A stretch of 48,410 bases of DNA from Pseudodesulfovibrio sp. (GTDB taxonomy: Bacteria; Desulfobacterota; Desulfovibrionia; Desulfovibrionales; Desulfovibrionaceae), in assembly GCF_028692895.1 (NCBI RefSeq), contig NZ_JAQUWN010000026.1, forward strand, positions 1 through 48,410. The letters are read 5' to 3'. Below, piece by piece: positions 17,551 to 26,301 of this stretch (positions are counted from its first letter, which is position 1; the number at the start of each line of letters is the position of its first letter). The position numbers were made by a program, and so were the translations under genes. The notes below the pieces were generated by a model. It searched no databases, was not told the DNA's origin, and worked only from the letters and a program-made list of their open reading frames with translations.

Positions 17551-18396
17551 ATGGAGTCGCAAAACACTATGGATACCGTCGCCAACACGGCCGAAGCGTA
17601 CGCCCCCGCCGCCTGCCGGGACAATGACGTCATCCTGGACTGCCGGGTGGACAACATCTACTACGGGGATTTCCTGGCGGTCCGCGACAGCCGGGTGCCC
17701 ATCTGCCGCAACGAGATCACCGGGTTCATCGGTCCCTCGGGCTGCGGCAAGAGCACGGTGCTGCGCAGCATCAACCGCATGAACGACCTCATCCGGAGTT
17801 TCCGGTTCGAGGGCAGCGTGCATTATCACGGCATCGACATGTACGGCCCCAAGGTGGACCCGGTGGTGGTCCGCCGCCACATCGGCATGGTCTTTCAGCA
17901 GCCCAACCCCTTCGCCCTGAGCATCTTCGAGAACGTGGCCTTCGGCCTGAGGCTCAACCGGTTCAAGGGCAACATGATGGAAAAGGTCGAAAAGGCCCTG
18001 CGCGGGGCCGCGCTCTGGGACGAGGTCAAGGACATCCTCAAGCGCAGCGGCCTCTCCCTGTCCGGCGGGCAGCAACAGCGGCTGTGCATCGCCCGGGCCA
18101 TCGCCACCGAGCCGAGCGTCCTGCTCATGGACGAGCCCTGTTCCGCCCTGGACCCCATCGCCACCCGGCAGATCGAGGAGTTGATGGTCCGGCTCAAGGA
18201 AAAATACACCCTGGTCATCGTCACCCACAACATGCAGCAGGCCCTGCGCGTGGCCGACCAGACCGCGTTCTTCTCCGTGGACATCTCCCAGGGCGGGCGT
18301 ACCGGCCACCTGGTGGAGATGGGCCCGACCCGGCGGCTTTTCGACGACCCGCAGGAGACGCTGACCCGGGAATACCTCCAGGGCGAATTCAGTTGA
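17551..18396 (+). CDS. pstB: Phosphate ABC transporter ATP-binding protein PstB
   Basis: A 281-residue ABC ATPase: Walker [11 protein letters not shown]-loop VFQQPNPF, signature LSGGQQQR, Walker [13 protein letters not shown] and the H-loop VTHNMQQ are all intact. The [16 protein letters not shown] stretch is diagnostic for PstB. The ATG at 17551 lacks a ribosome site; the in-frame ATG at 17569 has GGAG at 17553-17556 and may be the real start. Residues before the fold (~30) are longer than usual. It powers PstSCA import. phoU, the usual next gene, is absent; a terminator follows. Confidence 0.92.
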   Translation: MESQNTMDTVANTAEAYAPAACRDNDVILDCRVDNIYYGDFLAVRDSRVPICRNEITGFIGPSGCGKSTVLRSINRMNDLIRSFRFEGSVHYHGIDMYGPKVDPVVVRRHIGMVFQQPNPFALSIFENVAFGLRLNRFKGNMMEKVEKALRGAALWDEVKDILKRSGLSLSGGQQQRLCIARAIATEPSVLLMDEPCSALDPIATRQIEELMVRLKEKYTLVIVTHNMQQALRVADQTAFFSVDISQGGRTGHLVEMGPTRRLFDDPQETLTREYLQGEFS

Positions 18397-18419
18397 TTTC
18401 GCGGCGTTGGATCATGCGA

Positions 18420-18462
18420 GGCGGGGCGGAGGGCTGCGGCGCTCCGGCCCGTCGCCTTTTTT
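18420..18462 (+). terminator. Terminator of the pst operon
   Basis: A GC-rich imperfect stem (GGCGGGGCGGAG pairing with CTCCGGCCCGTCGCC, small bulges) followed by six T, 24 bases after the pstB stop. Confidence 0.75.
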
Positions 18463-18540
18463 GAGTGTCGGCGTGCGTCGTCCTTGTCTACCCGTTCTTT
18501 TCGGGACGGGCGAGTCCCACACCGCTTCCCGGGGCGATGA

Positions 18541-19209
18541 ATGAGCAAGAGATATCAACTGCGACTGGACCTGATCGAGGCCTCCCTGCGGGAGGTCCAG
18601 GCCAATTTCGAGCGGATCAACGGGACGCTCAGGATGCGCCGCGAGCCCATCGCGGACGTCATCATCGAGAACCTGCTGGCGGGCTACGCCTACCTGAACG
18701 AGCTGTTGCTCAACAAGATCAACCTCGTGCGCGAGGAGAACAAGCACCACGTCCTGGAGTTGAACCAGCGGGTGCTCTGCGGCACGGACGAGATGGTCCG
18801 CTTCGAATTCGCGAACCACATGCGCCAGACGGCCATCCGCTTCTACAACCAGAGCGACTGCAACATCAGCAGGATCGTGCAGTGGAACCGCAAGCACAAG
18901 TCCGACTCCGCCTGGGAGCGGGCGGCGCGGACCTACACCTATATGCTGAGCCGCCCCCAGCTCTTCTTCGAGGGCAACCACCGCACCGGGGCCTTGCTCA
19001 TGAGCGGCATCCTCGCCCACGAGGGGCTCCCGCCCTTTGTCCTGACCATCGAAAACGCCAACGCCTACTTCGACCCTTCCACCTTGGCCAAGCTCACGGA
19101 AAAGAGCTTCTTCACCAAGCTCTACAAGCTCCCGGCCATCACCAAGAATTTCACGAAATTCCTCAAGAAACAGGCCGACAAGCGGTTCCTGGAAACCGTC
19201 AAGATCTGA
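18541..19209 (+). CDS. Fic-like protein with degenerate Fic motif
   Basis: A 222-residue, mostly helical protein. Residues 140-151 read QLFFEGNHRTGA and line up with the Fic motif HxFx(D/E)GNGRxxR: Phe142, Glu144, Gly145, Asn146 and Arg148 fit, but the catalytic His is Gln140, the Gly is His147 and the last Arg is Ala151. Fic proteins normally transfer AMP or another phosphate-containing group to target proteins; losing the His should stop this, so it may bind nucleotide or act as a regulator. It follows pstB and its terminator by about 80 bases and may be a separate unit. Start: ATG 18541 just after an earlier in-line ATG at 18538 in another frame; ribosome site GGGGCGATG region. Confidence 0.7.
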   Translation: MSKRYQLRLDLIEASLREVQANFERINGTLRMRREPIADVIIENLLAGYAYLNELLLNKINLVREENKHHVLELNQRVLCGTDEMVRFEFANHMRQTAIRFYNQSDCNISRIVQWNRKHKSDSAWERAARTYTYMLSRPQLFFEGNHRTGALLMSGILAHEGLPPFVLTIENANAYFDPSTLAKLTEKSFFTKLYKLPAITKNFTKFLKKQADKRFLETVKI

Positions 19210-19212
19210 GCG

Positions 19213-19238
19213 GGCCGGGGAGGTTCTCCGGCCTTCGC
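19213..19238. terminator. Possible terminator between convergent genes
   Basis: A GGCCGG...CCGGCC stem (19213-19233) sits between the ends of the Fic-like gene and the tonB-like gene. There is only a short TTCGCTT run after it. Confidence 0.35.
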
Positions 19239-19248
19239 TTCCGCCACG

Positions 19249-19776
19249 CTAGAGCCGGTACTGGTATTTGACCGTCATCGTGATGGTCCAGGACCGGCCC
19301 TTGAGGATGTCGGGGCGCTTGACCGTGCCGCTGGCGGCCTCGATGGCCCGCCGCGCGGCCGCGTCGAGCCGGGCGTCGCCCGAGGATTGCTGCATGACGA
19401 TGCCTTCGAAGGTGTCGTCCGCCCGGATGCGGAACCGGTAGCGGACGTTGCCGATCAGGTCGGCGGCGTCGGCCCCCGGCGGGAGACGGCGTTGCTCCAC
19501 GGCGCTGTGGACCTGGGCCAGGTACTTTTTCAGGGCCTGGCGGCGCAGCCGACGGATCACGTCCTCGTGTTCGGTCTTCTCCTCGTCCGGGACGGCTCCC
19601 TGTTCAAGCGCGAGCCCCGTGCCGCCAGCGGCGGCTGCCGAAATGTCGAAGTTCACCGGAATGACGATGGATTCGCCGGGGGGCGTCGGCGCGCCGCCCC
19701 ACTTCGGCTGGAGCAGGAACCAGTGCAGGCATAGGGAAATGGCCAGGCAGGCCCAGATCGTTTGCCGGGAATTCAT
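19249..19776 (-). CDS. Short TonB-like energy transducer
   Basis: A 175-residue protein with one N-terminal membrane helix (about residues 6-22) and a C-terminal TonB fold: GNVRYRFRIRADDTFEGIVM, then DARLDAAARRAIEAA and a closing beta strand near the end. The linker is short and lacks the Pro-Lys-rich stretch of classical TonB, which limits its reach across the periplasm. It is the last gene after exbB and exbD, with a four-base overlap, so it should be driven by that motor. In this operon with a CobW GTPase it is likely meant for metal uptake; no TonB-dependent receptor is in the window. Confidence 0.78.
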   Translation of the reverse strand: MNSRQTIWACLAISLCLHWFLLQPKWGGAPTPPGESIVIPVNFDISAAAAGGTGLALEQGAVPDEEKTEHEDVIRRLRRQALKKYLAQVHSAVEQRRLPPGADAADLIGNVRYRFRIRADDTFEGIVMQQSSGDARLDAAARRAIEAASGTVKRPDILKGRSWTITMTVKYQYRL

Positions 19777-20210
19777 GGGGTCGGTCCGTTGGCCTCGTTC
19801 CTGTCGCGGGTCCGGGTGGCGATGACTAGGTTGTTGAATCCGGTCTTGCGCACCATGTCCACGATCTTCACGAACCGCTCCACCCGGGCTCCCGGCGCGG
19901 ATTGCAGCAGGATGTGGTCCGGTTGCAGGGAGATGGGCCGGTCGTAGGTGTTCTGCAGCAGGTGGGAGAGGTCGTTCAGGGTGACCGGCGCGGTGTCGCA
20001 GAGGATGGCCCCGTCCTCGCGCAGCTCGATCTCCATGGACCGGCCGGTGACGGCCTTGGCCGTCTCGGCGGCGGGCAGTTCGATGTCCACGCCCTTGGCC
20101 GTGAAGACCGCCGAGACCACAAAGAAGATCAGCAGGATGAAGACGACGTCCAGGAGCGGGGTGATGTCCGGCGAGGCCGGTTTGGGCGTGCGCCGCGTGA
20201 ACTCGATCAT
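19773..20210 (-). CDS. exbD: ExbD/TolR-family biopolymer transport protein
   Basis: A 145-residue protein with a short cytoplasmic start, one membrane helix in DITPLLDVVFILLIFFVV (residues 15-32; the Asp in LLDVVF is the proton-carrying residue of the family) and a periplasmic domain. The ATG at 20210 overlaps the end of exbB by four bases. With ExbB it forms the proton-driven motor that energises TonB. Size is normal for ExbD. Confidence 0.88.
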   Translation of the reverse strand: MIEFTRRTPKPASPDITPLLDVVFILLIFFVVSAVFTAKGVDIELPAAETAKAVTGRSMEIELREDGAILCDTAPVTLNDLSHLLQNTYDRPISLQPDHILLQSAPGARVERFVKIVDMVRKTGFNNLVIATRTRDRNEANGPTP

Positions 20211-20812
20211 CGCCCGTCTTCCCGCCGTTCCCGCCACTGGACGGCCAGCCGCGCCGCGCGCTGCATGGCGAAGGCCGTCTTGTCGCATTGGCGGCAGAAC
20301 CAGCGCTGGGCCAGCAGGGTGGGGATGGCGATGCACAGCCCGGCGGCCGTGGTCAGCAGGGCCTGCCAGATGCCGCCCGCCAGCATGGTGATGTCCACGT
20401 CGCCCGAGGCAGAGAGCCTGGAAAACGCGTTGATCATGCCGATGACCGTGCCGAGCAGTCCCATGAGCGGGGCTGCGGTCGCGGTGGTCGCCAGGAAGTC
20501 CAGCCGGGCGTTGAACTCGAACAGGACGTCCTCGCCCGCCGCCTGGATGGCCGCCTCGCTCCTGGCGGCGTCGCCGGTGCCGAAGCAGGCCCGGAAGAAG
20601 TCGAGGAAGGCCGGGGAGTTCTCCTCGGCGTCCTTGATGGCGGCCTCGCCTCCCCGGCTGCGGAACGTCTCCAGCAGGGCGTCGAGGGCGGCGGGGGCGG
20701 GAAAGCGGCGGGTGGTGAAGACCACGAACCGCTCCAGGATGACGGCCAGGGCGGCCACGGAAAGGGCCAGCAGCGGCCACATCAGGAGGCCGCCCTGTTG
20801 CAGGATGTTCAT
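20207..20812 (-). CDS. exbB: ExbB/TolQ/MotA-family proton channel protein
   Basis: A 201-residue protein with a hydrophobic N-terminal helix (LLMWPLLALSVAALAVILER), then a cytoplasmic part and two further helices around TAAPLMGLLGTVIGMINAF, the MotA/TolQ/ExbB signature. The ATG at 20812 overlaps the end of the CobW-type gene by four bases; longer in-frame starts would run through that gene. It makes the proton channel of the TonB motor with ExbD. Confidence 0.88.
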   Translation of the reverse strand: MNILQQGGLLMWPLLALSVAALAVILERFVVFTTRRFPAPAALDALLETFRSRGGEAAIKDAEENSPAFLDFFRACFGTGDAARSEAAIQAAGEDVLFEFNARLDFLATTATAAPLMGLLGTVIGMINAFSRLSASGDVDITMLAGGIWQALLTTAAGLCIAIPTLLAQRWFCRQCDKTAFAMQRAARLAVQWRERREDGR

Positions 20813-22632
20813 GCGTTCGCCTCCTCCAGTCCTTCCAGGACGGTCAGGTCCATGTCTTTGCCGATGGCCACCAGGAACCCCTCTTCGCCGAAGGCGTCCC
20901 CCAGGGAGGAGAGTTCGTGGCGTCCGCATACGTACTGGACCACCATGGGCTGCGGGCAGTCCGCGAGGTGGACGATTCCCTTGAGCCGGAAGACCGAGGC
21001 GGGCAGGCCGTCCAGCGCTTCAGTGAGCCGTTTTCGGTCCAGGGGCGCGGTAAAGCCGAACCGCCGGGACGTGAAGCCATCGTGATCGTGCGTGTGGTGC
21101 GTCCGGGGCGTCATGCAGGGCGGCGGACCAAGGCGCGGCTCGAACGGGTCCGGGTCATAGAGTTCGCCGGGGTTGGCGGCCCCGAAGGCGGTCTCCACAA
21201 GGACGGCGCGGGGGTTCAGCCCGCGCAGGGTGTCGCGCAGGCGCTCGCGTCCTGCCTCGTCGACCAGGTCGCACTTGTTCAGCAGGAGCGTGTCGGCCGC
21301 CGCCACCTGGTCCCGGGCTATCTCGTGGTTCTTGAGCAGGGCCGGACCGTTGGCCGCATCCACCAGGGTGGTGATCGAGTCCAGGCGGACCAGGGGCCGG
21401 AGCGTCTCCAGTTCGTTCAGGATATTGAACGGATTGGCCAGCCCGGTGGACTCCAGCACGATGACCTTGGGATTGAACCGGGCCCGGAGCTGCTGGATTC
21501 CCTTGGAAAGATTGCCCGCCAGCGTGCAGCAGACGCACCCCTCGTCCAGCTCGACGATGGCGTCGTCGCCCTCCAGCAGCTTGCCGTCCACGCCGGACTG
21601 GCCGATCTCGTTCTGGATGATGGCCACCAGTTCGTCCCTGGCCGCGTGGTATTCCAGCAACTGGTTGAGGAAGGTGGTCTTGCCCGCGCCGAGAAAGCCG
21701 CTGAGCACGATCAGTCCGGGGCGGCTGTCGAAAATCGGGGCATAGGCCGTTTCGAGGGAAAGCGCCCGCAGGTCGTGGGTTCTCCAGAATAGGGCGTGAT
21801 CCAGCGGGGGCGGCAGGGTTTCCTTTTGGGCGATTCCGGCCACGGCTTCGCATTCGGCCAGGGACGGGGCGGCCAGTGTGGCCAGGGCTTCGGGGCCGCC
21901 CCAGTACAGCAGGTCGCTGGTCATGGTGACGCCGTCGTCCAGGGGCGAGCTTTCGCCGTCCCCGCCGTAAATCAGGCCGGAGCCGGGCTCCGTCCGCCTG
22001 CCGACCCGGCAGGGGGGCTCCCCGAGGCTGTTGGAGGCGGCCGCGGCCAGGACCAGCAGAAAGTCGGCGGCGATTTCGTGGGCCGGGAAGTCCTCCTCGG
22101 CCTCGCCGGGAAGGATGACCCACTGTCCTTCCGCTGTGGCCACGCCGTCTCGCGCGACGCTCAGCCTCCGGTCCGCCGCGTCCATCCGCAGGAGCAGGCC
22201 GTCCTCGCCGGGAGCCAGGCTGGCCGTCAGGTCCCCCAGGCGGAAGGGCGCGCCGCCGTCGGCCATGGCCGTGAAGCGGCGCAACGTCTCGATATAGTCC
22301 GGCCTGGCCGCGGCGAGGCTCGCGGCCAGCGACATGGTGTCGAGCAGGGGCTCGTCCGGGGCCGGGAAATAGTGGAGCCCGAGGCGTGCGTGCTGGCCCG
22401 ACTCGTCGCGCCAGGTCCGTTCCGTGGCCAGGCCGTATACGCCGGGCCGGGCGCGGACCTTGAAGGTCCATCCCTGCGGGGCGCGCGGGCACACGGCCAT
22501 GCCCTTCCAGCCCACCAGCCGCTTGAATTCCTTGTGCTGGCAGGCGGCCAGCAGGCAGTTGCACAGCATTTCCGGCAGGTTGACCAGCCGGTTCTCGTGG
22601 CGTTGCGTCGGCAGTACGGTGGAGAGTCGCAT
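20809..22632 (-). CDS. CobW/COG0523-family metal GTPase with ~300-residue N-terminal extension
   Basis: A 607-residue protein. The C-terminal half is a full COG0523 GTPase: Walker A GFLGAGKTTF near 309-318, the metal-binding CVCC motif near 364-367 (in DEGCVCCTL), NKCD near 455, a His-rich stretch RTHHTHDHDG near 510 and a CobW C-domain. This family inserts or delivers Zn, Co or similar metals in the cytoplasm. Residues 1-300 form an unrecognised domain with an early Cys pair (MLCNCLLAACQH, 22-33) that could bind metal; normal members are 300-400 residues. It heads an operon with exbB, exbD and tonB, which ties it to outer-membrane metal uptake. Confidence 0.85.
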   Translation of the reverse strand: MRLSTVLPTQRHENRLVNLPEMLCNCLLAACQHKEFKRLVGWKGMAVCPRAPQGWTFKVRARPGVYGLATERTWRDESGQHARLGLHYFPAPDEPLLDTMSLAASLAAARPDYIETLRRFTAMADGGAPFRLGDLTASLAPGEDGLLLRMDAADRRLSVARDGVATAEGQWVILPGEAEEDFPAHEIAADFLLVLAAAASNSLGEPPCRVGRRTEPGSGLIYGGDGESSPLDDGVTMTSDLLYWGGPEALATLAAPSLAECEAVAGIAQKETLPPPLDHALFWRTHDLRALSLETAYAPIFDSRPGLIVLSGFLGAGKTTFLNQLLEYHAARDELVAIIQNEIGQSGVDGKLLEGDDAIVELDEGCVCCTLAGNLSKGIQQLRARFNPKVIVLESTGLANPFNILNELETLRPLVRLDSITTLVDAANGPALLKNHEIARDQVAAADTLLLNKCDLVDEAGRERLRDTLRGLNPRAVLVETAFGAANPGELYDPDPFEPRLGPPPCMTPRTHHTHDHDGFTSRRFGFTAPLDRKRLTEALDGLPASVFRLKGIVHLADCPQPMVVQYVCGRHELSSLGDAFGEEGFLVAIGKDMDLTVLEGLEEANA

Positions 22633-22712
22633 GGCGGTCCTCGGGGCGGCCCGGCCCGTCCCCTGAGGGGGCGGACCGGGCCTGATGGGGGGTTGAGGTG
22701 AGGAGGTTGTTG

Positions 22713-23882
22713 CTAACAGCCGAAGCTGATTTTATCTCCGTTGCCCAGGTAGTCCTTGGACGCCGAACGGAAGCGGGCGGTGCCGCGCACCACCGGGTAT
22801 CCGGCCTCGATGAACTTCTTGGCGGTCAGGTGGCCGGTGCAGTGGTTGCAGCCGATCCGTTCGAAGCCCCACTGGCCGAGCGAGATGACGAGGTCGTCGT
22901 ACTTGGGGTCCCAGTCCTCGAACGGCGAGATGTGCAGCCCGCCGTAGATGCCGTAGAACGTGTCGTTGTCGTACTTCAGGTTGGCCTGGGCGAAGTCCGC
23001 GAACTTGAGGATGCCCTGGTGGCAGCAGCCCGAGATGAGCAGCAGCCCCTTGTCCTTGATGTTGAAGGCCAGGGAGGTCTCGCCGAACACGCGGTTGATG
23101 ATGGGCACGTCGAACTTGAGCAGGGCCATGCCGGGGATGATCTCGGTGATGGGCTTGTCCACGATGGTCAGCTCGCCCTTGTAGCCGCTATCCTTGATGT
23201 ACTGGAGACCCTCCTTGTAGAAGCCGTCGTGCACGTACAGGGGAATGCGGTTGTCGTACTTGACGGTGACGGGCAGGCCCCAGAAGTGGTCCCAGTGCTC
23301 ATGCGAGATGAACAGGGCCTCGATCTGCTGCTCCTCAAGCATCTTGTCGATGCCTTCGCGCTTGAAGCTGTCCTCCATCCATTCGTAGGACCAGCCGGTG
23401 TCCAGCAGGTACTTGTGGACCGTTCCGTCCAGGGCCTCCACTTCGAGCAGGCAGGAGTAGCCGCCCGGGTTGTCCGGGTGCAGGGCCAGCTTCTTCTGGA
23501 TTTCCCAGGCCTTTTTCAGGTCGTGGGGCAGCAGTTCCTTGATGGAGCCGATGCCCTCGCCATAGGAGCCCTTGGCCGAGCCCTTGCCGTTGGCGAAGGG
23601 GGCCCAGTTCAGGGTGTACTGGTTGACCAGCAGCCCGCCCGCCTCGTGGATGTCGCCGATGAGATGGGCGTTGTTGAACCAGCTCGTTTCCGAGATGTTG
23701 GTCACGCGCACGCTGCGGCAGGCGCCGAAGTCCTGCAGCTTGCGCTCGGCCTTGGGCAGGCGGCCGTAGGCGGAGGAGGTGTAGGAGTACACGCCCATGC
23801 TGGCGAAAGCTCCGGCCACCAGGCCCGTGGCGGCGCCCTTCACGAAGTCGCGCCGGCTGATATCCTTTTTCTCGTTGCTCAT
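22713..23882 (-). CDS. Tat-exported metallo-beta-lactamase-fold hydrolase (COG1237-like)
   Basis: A 389-residue protein with a twin-arginine signal (SRRDFVKG at residues 9-16 and a hydrophobic stretch to about 35). The MBL metal motif is SHEHWDH near 190-197, followed by SGCCHQGIL, YGGLHIS and NHCTGH, the pattern of the COG1237 branch (relatives of the dihydropterin-aminobenzene phosphate synthase-like enzymes). Start: ATG 23882 with an AAGGAGA site 6 bases upstream. It should fold with metals in the cytoplasm and act in the periplasm. It lies 22 bases after the membrane protein gene, so the two likely work together. Substrate unknown. Confidence 0.85.
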   Translation of the reverse strand: MSNEKKDISRRDFVKGAATGLVAGAFASMGVYSYTSSAYGRLPKAERKLQDFGACRSVRVTNISETSWFNNAHLIGDIHEAGGLLVNQYTLNWAPFANGKGSAKGSYGEGIGSIKELLPHDLKKAWEIQKKLALHPDNPGGYSCLLEVEALDGTVHKYLLDTGWSYEWMEDSFKREGIDKMLEEQQIEALFISHEHWDHFWGLPVTVKYDNRIPLYVHDGFYKEGLQYIKDSGYKGELTIVDKPITEIIPGMALLKFDVPIINRVFGETSLAFNIKDKGLLLISGCCHQGILKFADFAQANLKYDNDTFYGIYGGLHISPFEDWDPKYDDLVISLGQWGFERIGCNHCTGHLTAKKFIEAGYPVVRGTARFRSASKDYLGNGDKISFGC

Positions 23883-23904
23883 AGTCTTCTCCTTGTTGCT
23901 GCGC

Positions 23905-25308
23905 CTACTTGATGACGGTGAAGTTGGCGCCGATCCACGGCAGGGCATTGATGATGCCAATGTACAGCACCACGCCTGCGCACAGGCCGACGGCCAGGCC
24001 CTTGGCCAGGCCCGGGTTCCATTTGACGTCGTGGGCCACGATCTCTTCCTGGACCTCTTCGAGTTCGCTTTCGGTCTTGGGCACGGCCTTCCAGCCCGGC
24101 CAGCCGTCCATGAACCAGACGTTGATCAGGAAGATGTTGATAAGCCAGATCATGGGGATCATGGGGAACTGCTGCGGGTGGGAGAAGCCCTTCTGGGTCC
24201 CCAGGAACAGGTGGGAGGTCTTGTAGTAGACGATGTAGACGACGGCGGCCATGGCGGCGGTCAGCAGGGTGCGGATGCAGACGTTGACCGGGCGGCTGAA
24301 CTTGGTCGGCCAGTTGTTGCAGTAGAATGCCAGGTACAGGGACGGGACCAGCCAGAAGATGGCCATCTCGCCCACGTGCAGCCAGCGCCAGTCGGGAGCC
24401 ATCAGGCGGCGGGTGCCCCGGATGGTTTCGCCCCAGACCAGGTCCTGGGCGTAGTAGAGGAAGAAGCACAGGGCCACGGCGATGGCGATGATGCCGAAGA
24501 AGGAAGTGATTCGGCGCAGGGCGTTGTTCTTGATGAGGTTGAAGGGATAGCGCTCCCAAATGGTCTCGAAGAGCCAGACCACCACGGTGCAGCACATGAT
24601 CCAGGCGATGTGGAAGTTGCCGGAAACCGTGTTGGCGAACTGTTCCCAGTAGGGCGGGCAGATGGCCGTGAACTTCTGCCAGGGGTAGAAGAGGATGGCC
24701 ATGTGCGAATGCATGGTCAGGAAGTAGACGATCATGCTCAGGAAGAAGGTGACCACCGCGATGGTGACGCCCCGCGCGGGCTGCGCGAGCTTCTGCCAGG
24801 GCGCGTTCTCGCAGGCCACCACCCAGCTGGGGGAGATCCAGGACGCGATGGCCGCGAACATCATGATGGCCTCGGCCGCGTATTCGATGGAGTAGAAGTC
24901 GGTGATGCCCATGGCCTCCAGCCGACTCGGGTCGAAATAGGCGATGCCGAAGTTGCCGAGAATCTCGACGAAGAAGCCCTTGATGAGGATTATCATGGCG
25001 GCCACGCTCACCAGGGTGAGCACTCCGCCCTTGACCAGGGGATGGGTTTTTTCCAGCCAGGACCGCTTGAAAGGCCAGAAATCGAAGATGTAGGCGACCC
25101 AGATGAAGAGGATCAGCAGCCAGCGGCAGACCATGTAGCCCACGTAGGGGGTGTACATGCGCATCAGACCGCGCGGGTCCTGAAAAATCCACCAGGTGGC
25201 GTAGAAAAACGCGAAGATGAGGATGGTGTTCACCAGAGCCGGAATCGGTCCGCTCCAGCGTTTTACCAGCTTCCGACTCTCAAGGTAGCTGACATTACTG
25301 TTGTCCAT
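23905..25308 (-). CDS. Polytopic membrane protein of unknown function
   Basis: A 467-residue protein with about 11-12 hydrophobic helices, rich in Trp, Tyr and Phe, with conserved-looking polar spots in helices (SHMAILFYPW, FHIAWIMCC). I do not recognise the family; no transporter motif, haem-binding His pattern or enzyme motif is clear. It is followed by a Tat-exported MBL protein and preceded by a small ORF and a GntR regulator, all on one strand. This arrangement suggests a membrane complex or a transporter paired with a periplasmic hydrolase, under control of the regulator. Confidence 0.8.
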   Translation of the reverse strand: MDNSNVSYLESRKLVKRWSGPIPALVNTILIFAFFYATWWIFQDPRGLMRMYTPYVGYMVCRWLLILFIWVAYIFDFWPFKRSWLEKTHPLVKGGVLTLVSVAAMIILIKGFFVEILGNFGIAYFDPSRLEAMGITDFYSIEYAAEAIMMFAAIASWISPSWVVACENAPWQKLAQPARGVTIAVVTFFLSMIVYFLTMHSHMAILFYPWQKFTAICPPYWEQFANTVSGNFHIAWIMCCTVVVWLFETIWERYPFNLIKNNALRRITSFFGIIAIAVALCFFLYYAQDLVWGETIRGTRRLMAPDWRWLHVGEMAIFWLVPSLYLAFYCNNWPTKFSRPVNVCIRTLLTAAMAAVVYIVYYKTSHLFLGTQKGFSHPQQFPMIPMIWLINIFLINVWFMDGWPGWKAVPKTESELEEVQEEIVAHDVKWNPGLAKGLAVGLCAGVVLYIGIINALPWIGANFTVIK

Positions 25309-25371
25309 GTTGCACTCCTACCGAGTTGGCCGGACGGGGGGGTGATCGGTCCCCGGGTCCAGTCCCGCTCA

Positions 25372-25587
25372 TTACAGTGTGGTTGAAGGTTCCGATTCCG
25401 AAATCAGGGTTTCCAGTTGCCCGGGTGTGACAGTCGCCGGATCAATGCCGAGAGCCATGGCGCGGAGGAAACGTTCGTTTTCCGAGAGAGGCGGCCTGGG
25501 CCGCTCCTCGGCTGGAACGTTCGCAACATCCTTCCGCCCTCGACTCCCGAAGGGAATGAACCGGCAAAAAAGTTCTCTTCTTTTCAT
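25372..25587 (-). CDS. Small hypothetical protein (71 aa)
   Basis: A 71-residue, basic-then-acidic protein without membrane helix. GGGAG lies 7 bases before the ATG, and the codon use fits the strand's neighbours, so it is probably real. The N-terminus (KRRELFCRFIPFG) is basic and aromatic. It sits between the regulator gene (31-base gap) and the membrane protein gene (63-base gap), in the same direction. Function unknown. Confidence 0.6.
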   Translation of the reverse strand: MKRRELFCRFIPFGSRGRKDVANVPAEERPRPPLSENERFLRAMALGIDPATVTPGQLETLISESEPSTTL

Positions 25588-25618
25588 GGCATGGCTCCCG
25601 GCGTCCGCGCGAAACGGA

Positions 25619-26299
25619 CTAGCCTTCGGGCAGCGCCAGTTTGGCGAAGACCTGCATGCACCGCTCGGCCAGCTCCTCGACCGATTCGGGCTGCCCGTTC
25701 TTCAGGGTGTGGAACAGCTCCACATGAAAGGCGAAGAGGGAGTCCTTCTGGACCTCGGAGAGGCCTCCCTCCTGGCTCTCCAGCTTTTCCGAGGCCAGGG
25801 CCAGCTCCTTGAGCAGCAGTTGCAGGTAGTCGTTGTCCGCAATCTCGGCCAGGACGATGTAAAAGGAGATGTAGCGGTTGGCGATGGTGGGCAGGTCCGA
25901 TTTGACGATGGCCTGGCTGAGGTTGATCGTGGCGTCCTCCAGCTTGGCGATGTGGCTGGCGGTGAGGCTTGAGGCCTGGGAACGGGCCAGCGGGGGCGCC
26001 ACCAGGGCCAGGGTCTCCACCAGTTGCCTGCGGGCCGCCGGGTTGCGGCGGGTGCGGAGCATCTCCCAGTTGACCTGGCCTTCCTTGCTTTTCAGGTAGC
26101 AACCGCTTTTCCCCCGGATTTCCAGGTAGCCCATGGATTCCAGGTTGCAGAGCGCCTCCCGCACGGTGTTGCGGGAGGTGTTGAACATCTCGGCCAACCG
26201 GCGCTCGCCGGGCAGCTTGTCCCCCACGGAGAAGGGGCCGCCCTTGAGCATGGTCACCAACTTGCGACAGAGAAGCGGACGTTGAGCTGTTGTGGTCAT
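25619..26299 (-). CDS. GntR-family regulator, FCD (FadR-type) subclass
   Basis: A 226-residue protein with an N-terminal winged helix-turn-helix (GDKLPGERRLAEMFNTSRNT, residues 26-45, then VREALCNLESMGYLEI) and an all-helical C-terminal FCD ligand-binding domain of about 150 residues. Family members bind a small carboxylic acid or similar effector and leave palindromic operators. A matching palindrome CTGGTCCAACCAG lies 3 bases before its ATG and overlaps the ribosome-site area, so it very likely represses itself and the downstream genes to 22713. The effector is unknown. Confidence 0.9.
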   Translation of the reverse strand: MTTTAQRPLLCRKLVTMLKGGPFSVGDKLPGERRLAEMFNTSRNTVREALCNLESMGYLEIRGKSGCYLKSKEGQVNWEMLRTRRNPAARRQLVETLALVAPPLARSQASSLTASHIAKLEDATINLSQAIVKSDLPTIANRYISFYIVLAEIADNDYLQLLLKELALASEKLESQEGGLSEVQKDSLFAFHVELFHTLKNGQPESVEELAERCMQVFAKLALPEG

Positions 26300-26301
26300 A
26301 T

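Noticed and set aside
22640..22680. GGCCCG hairpin between the CobW-type and MBL genes
   Set aside because: Imperfect stem without T run on the minus strand; too weak to call.
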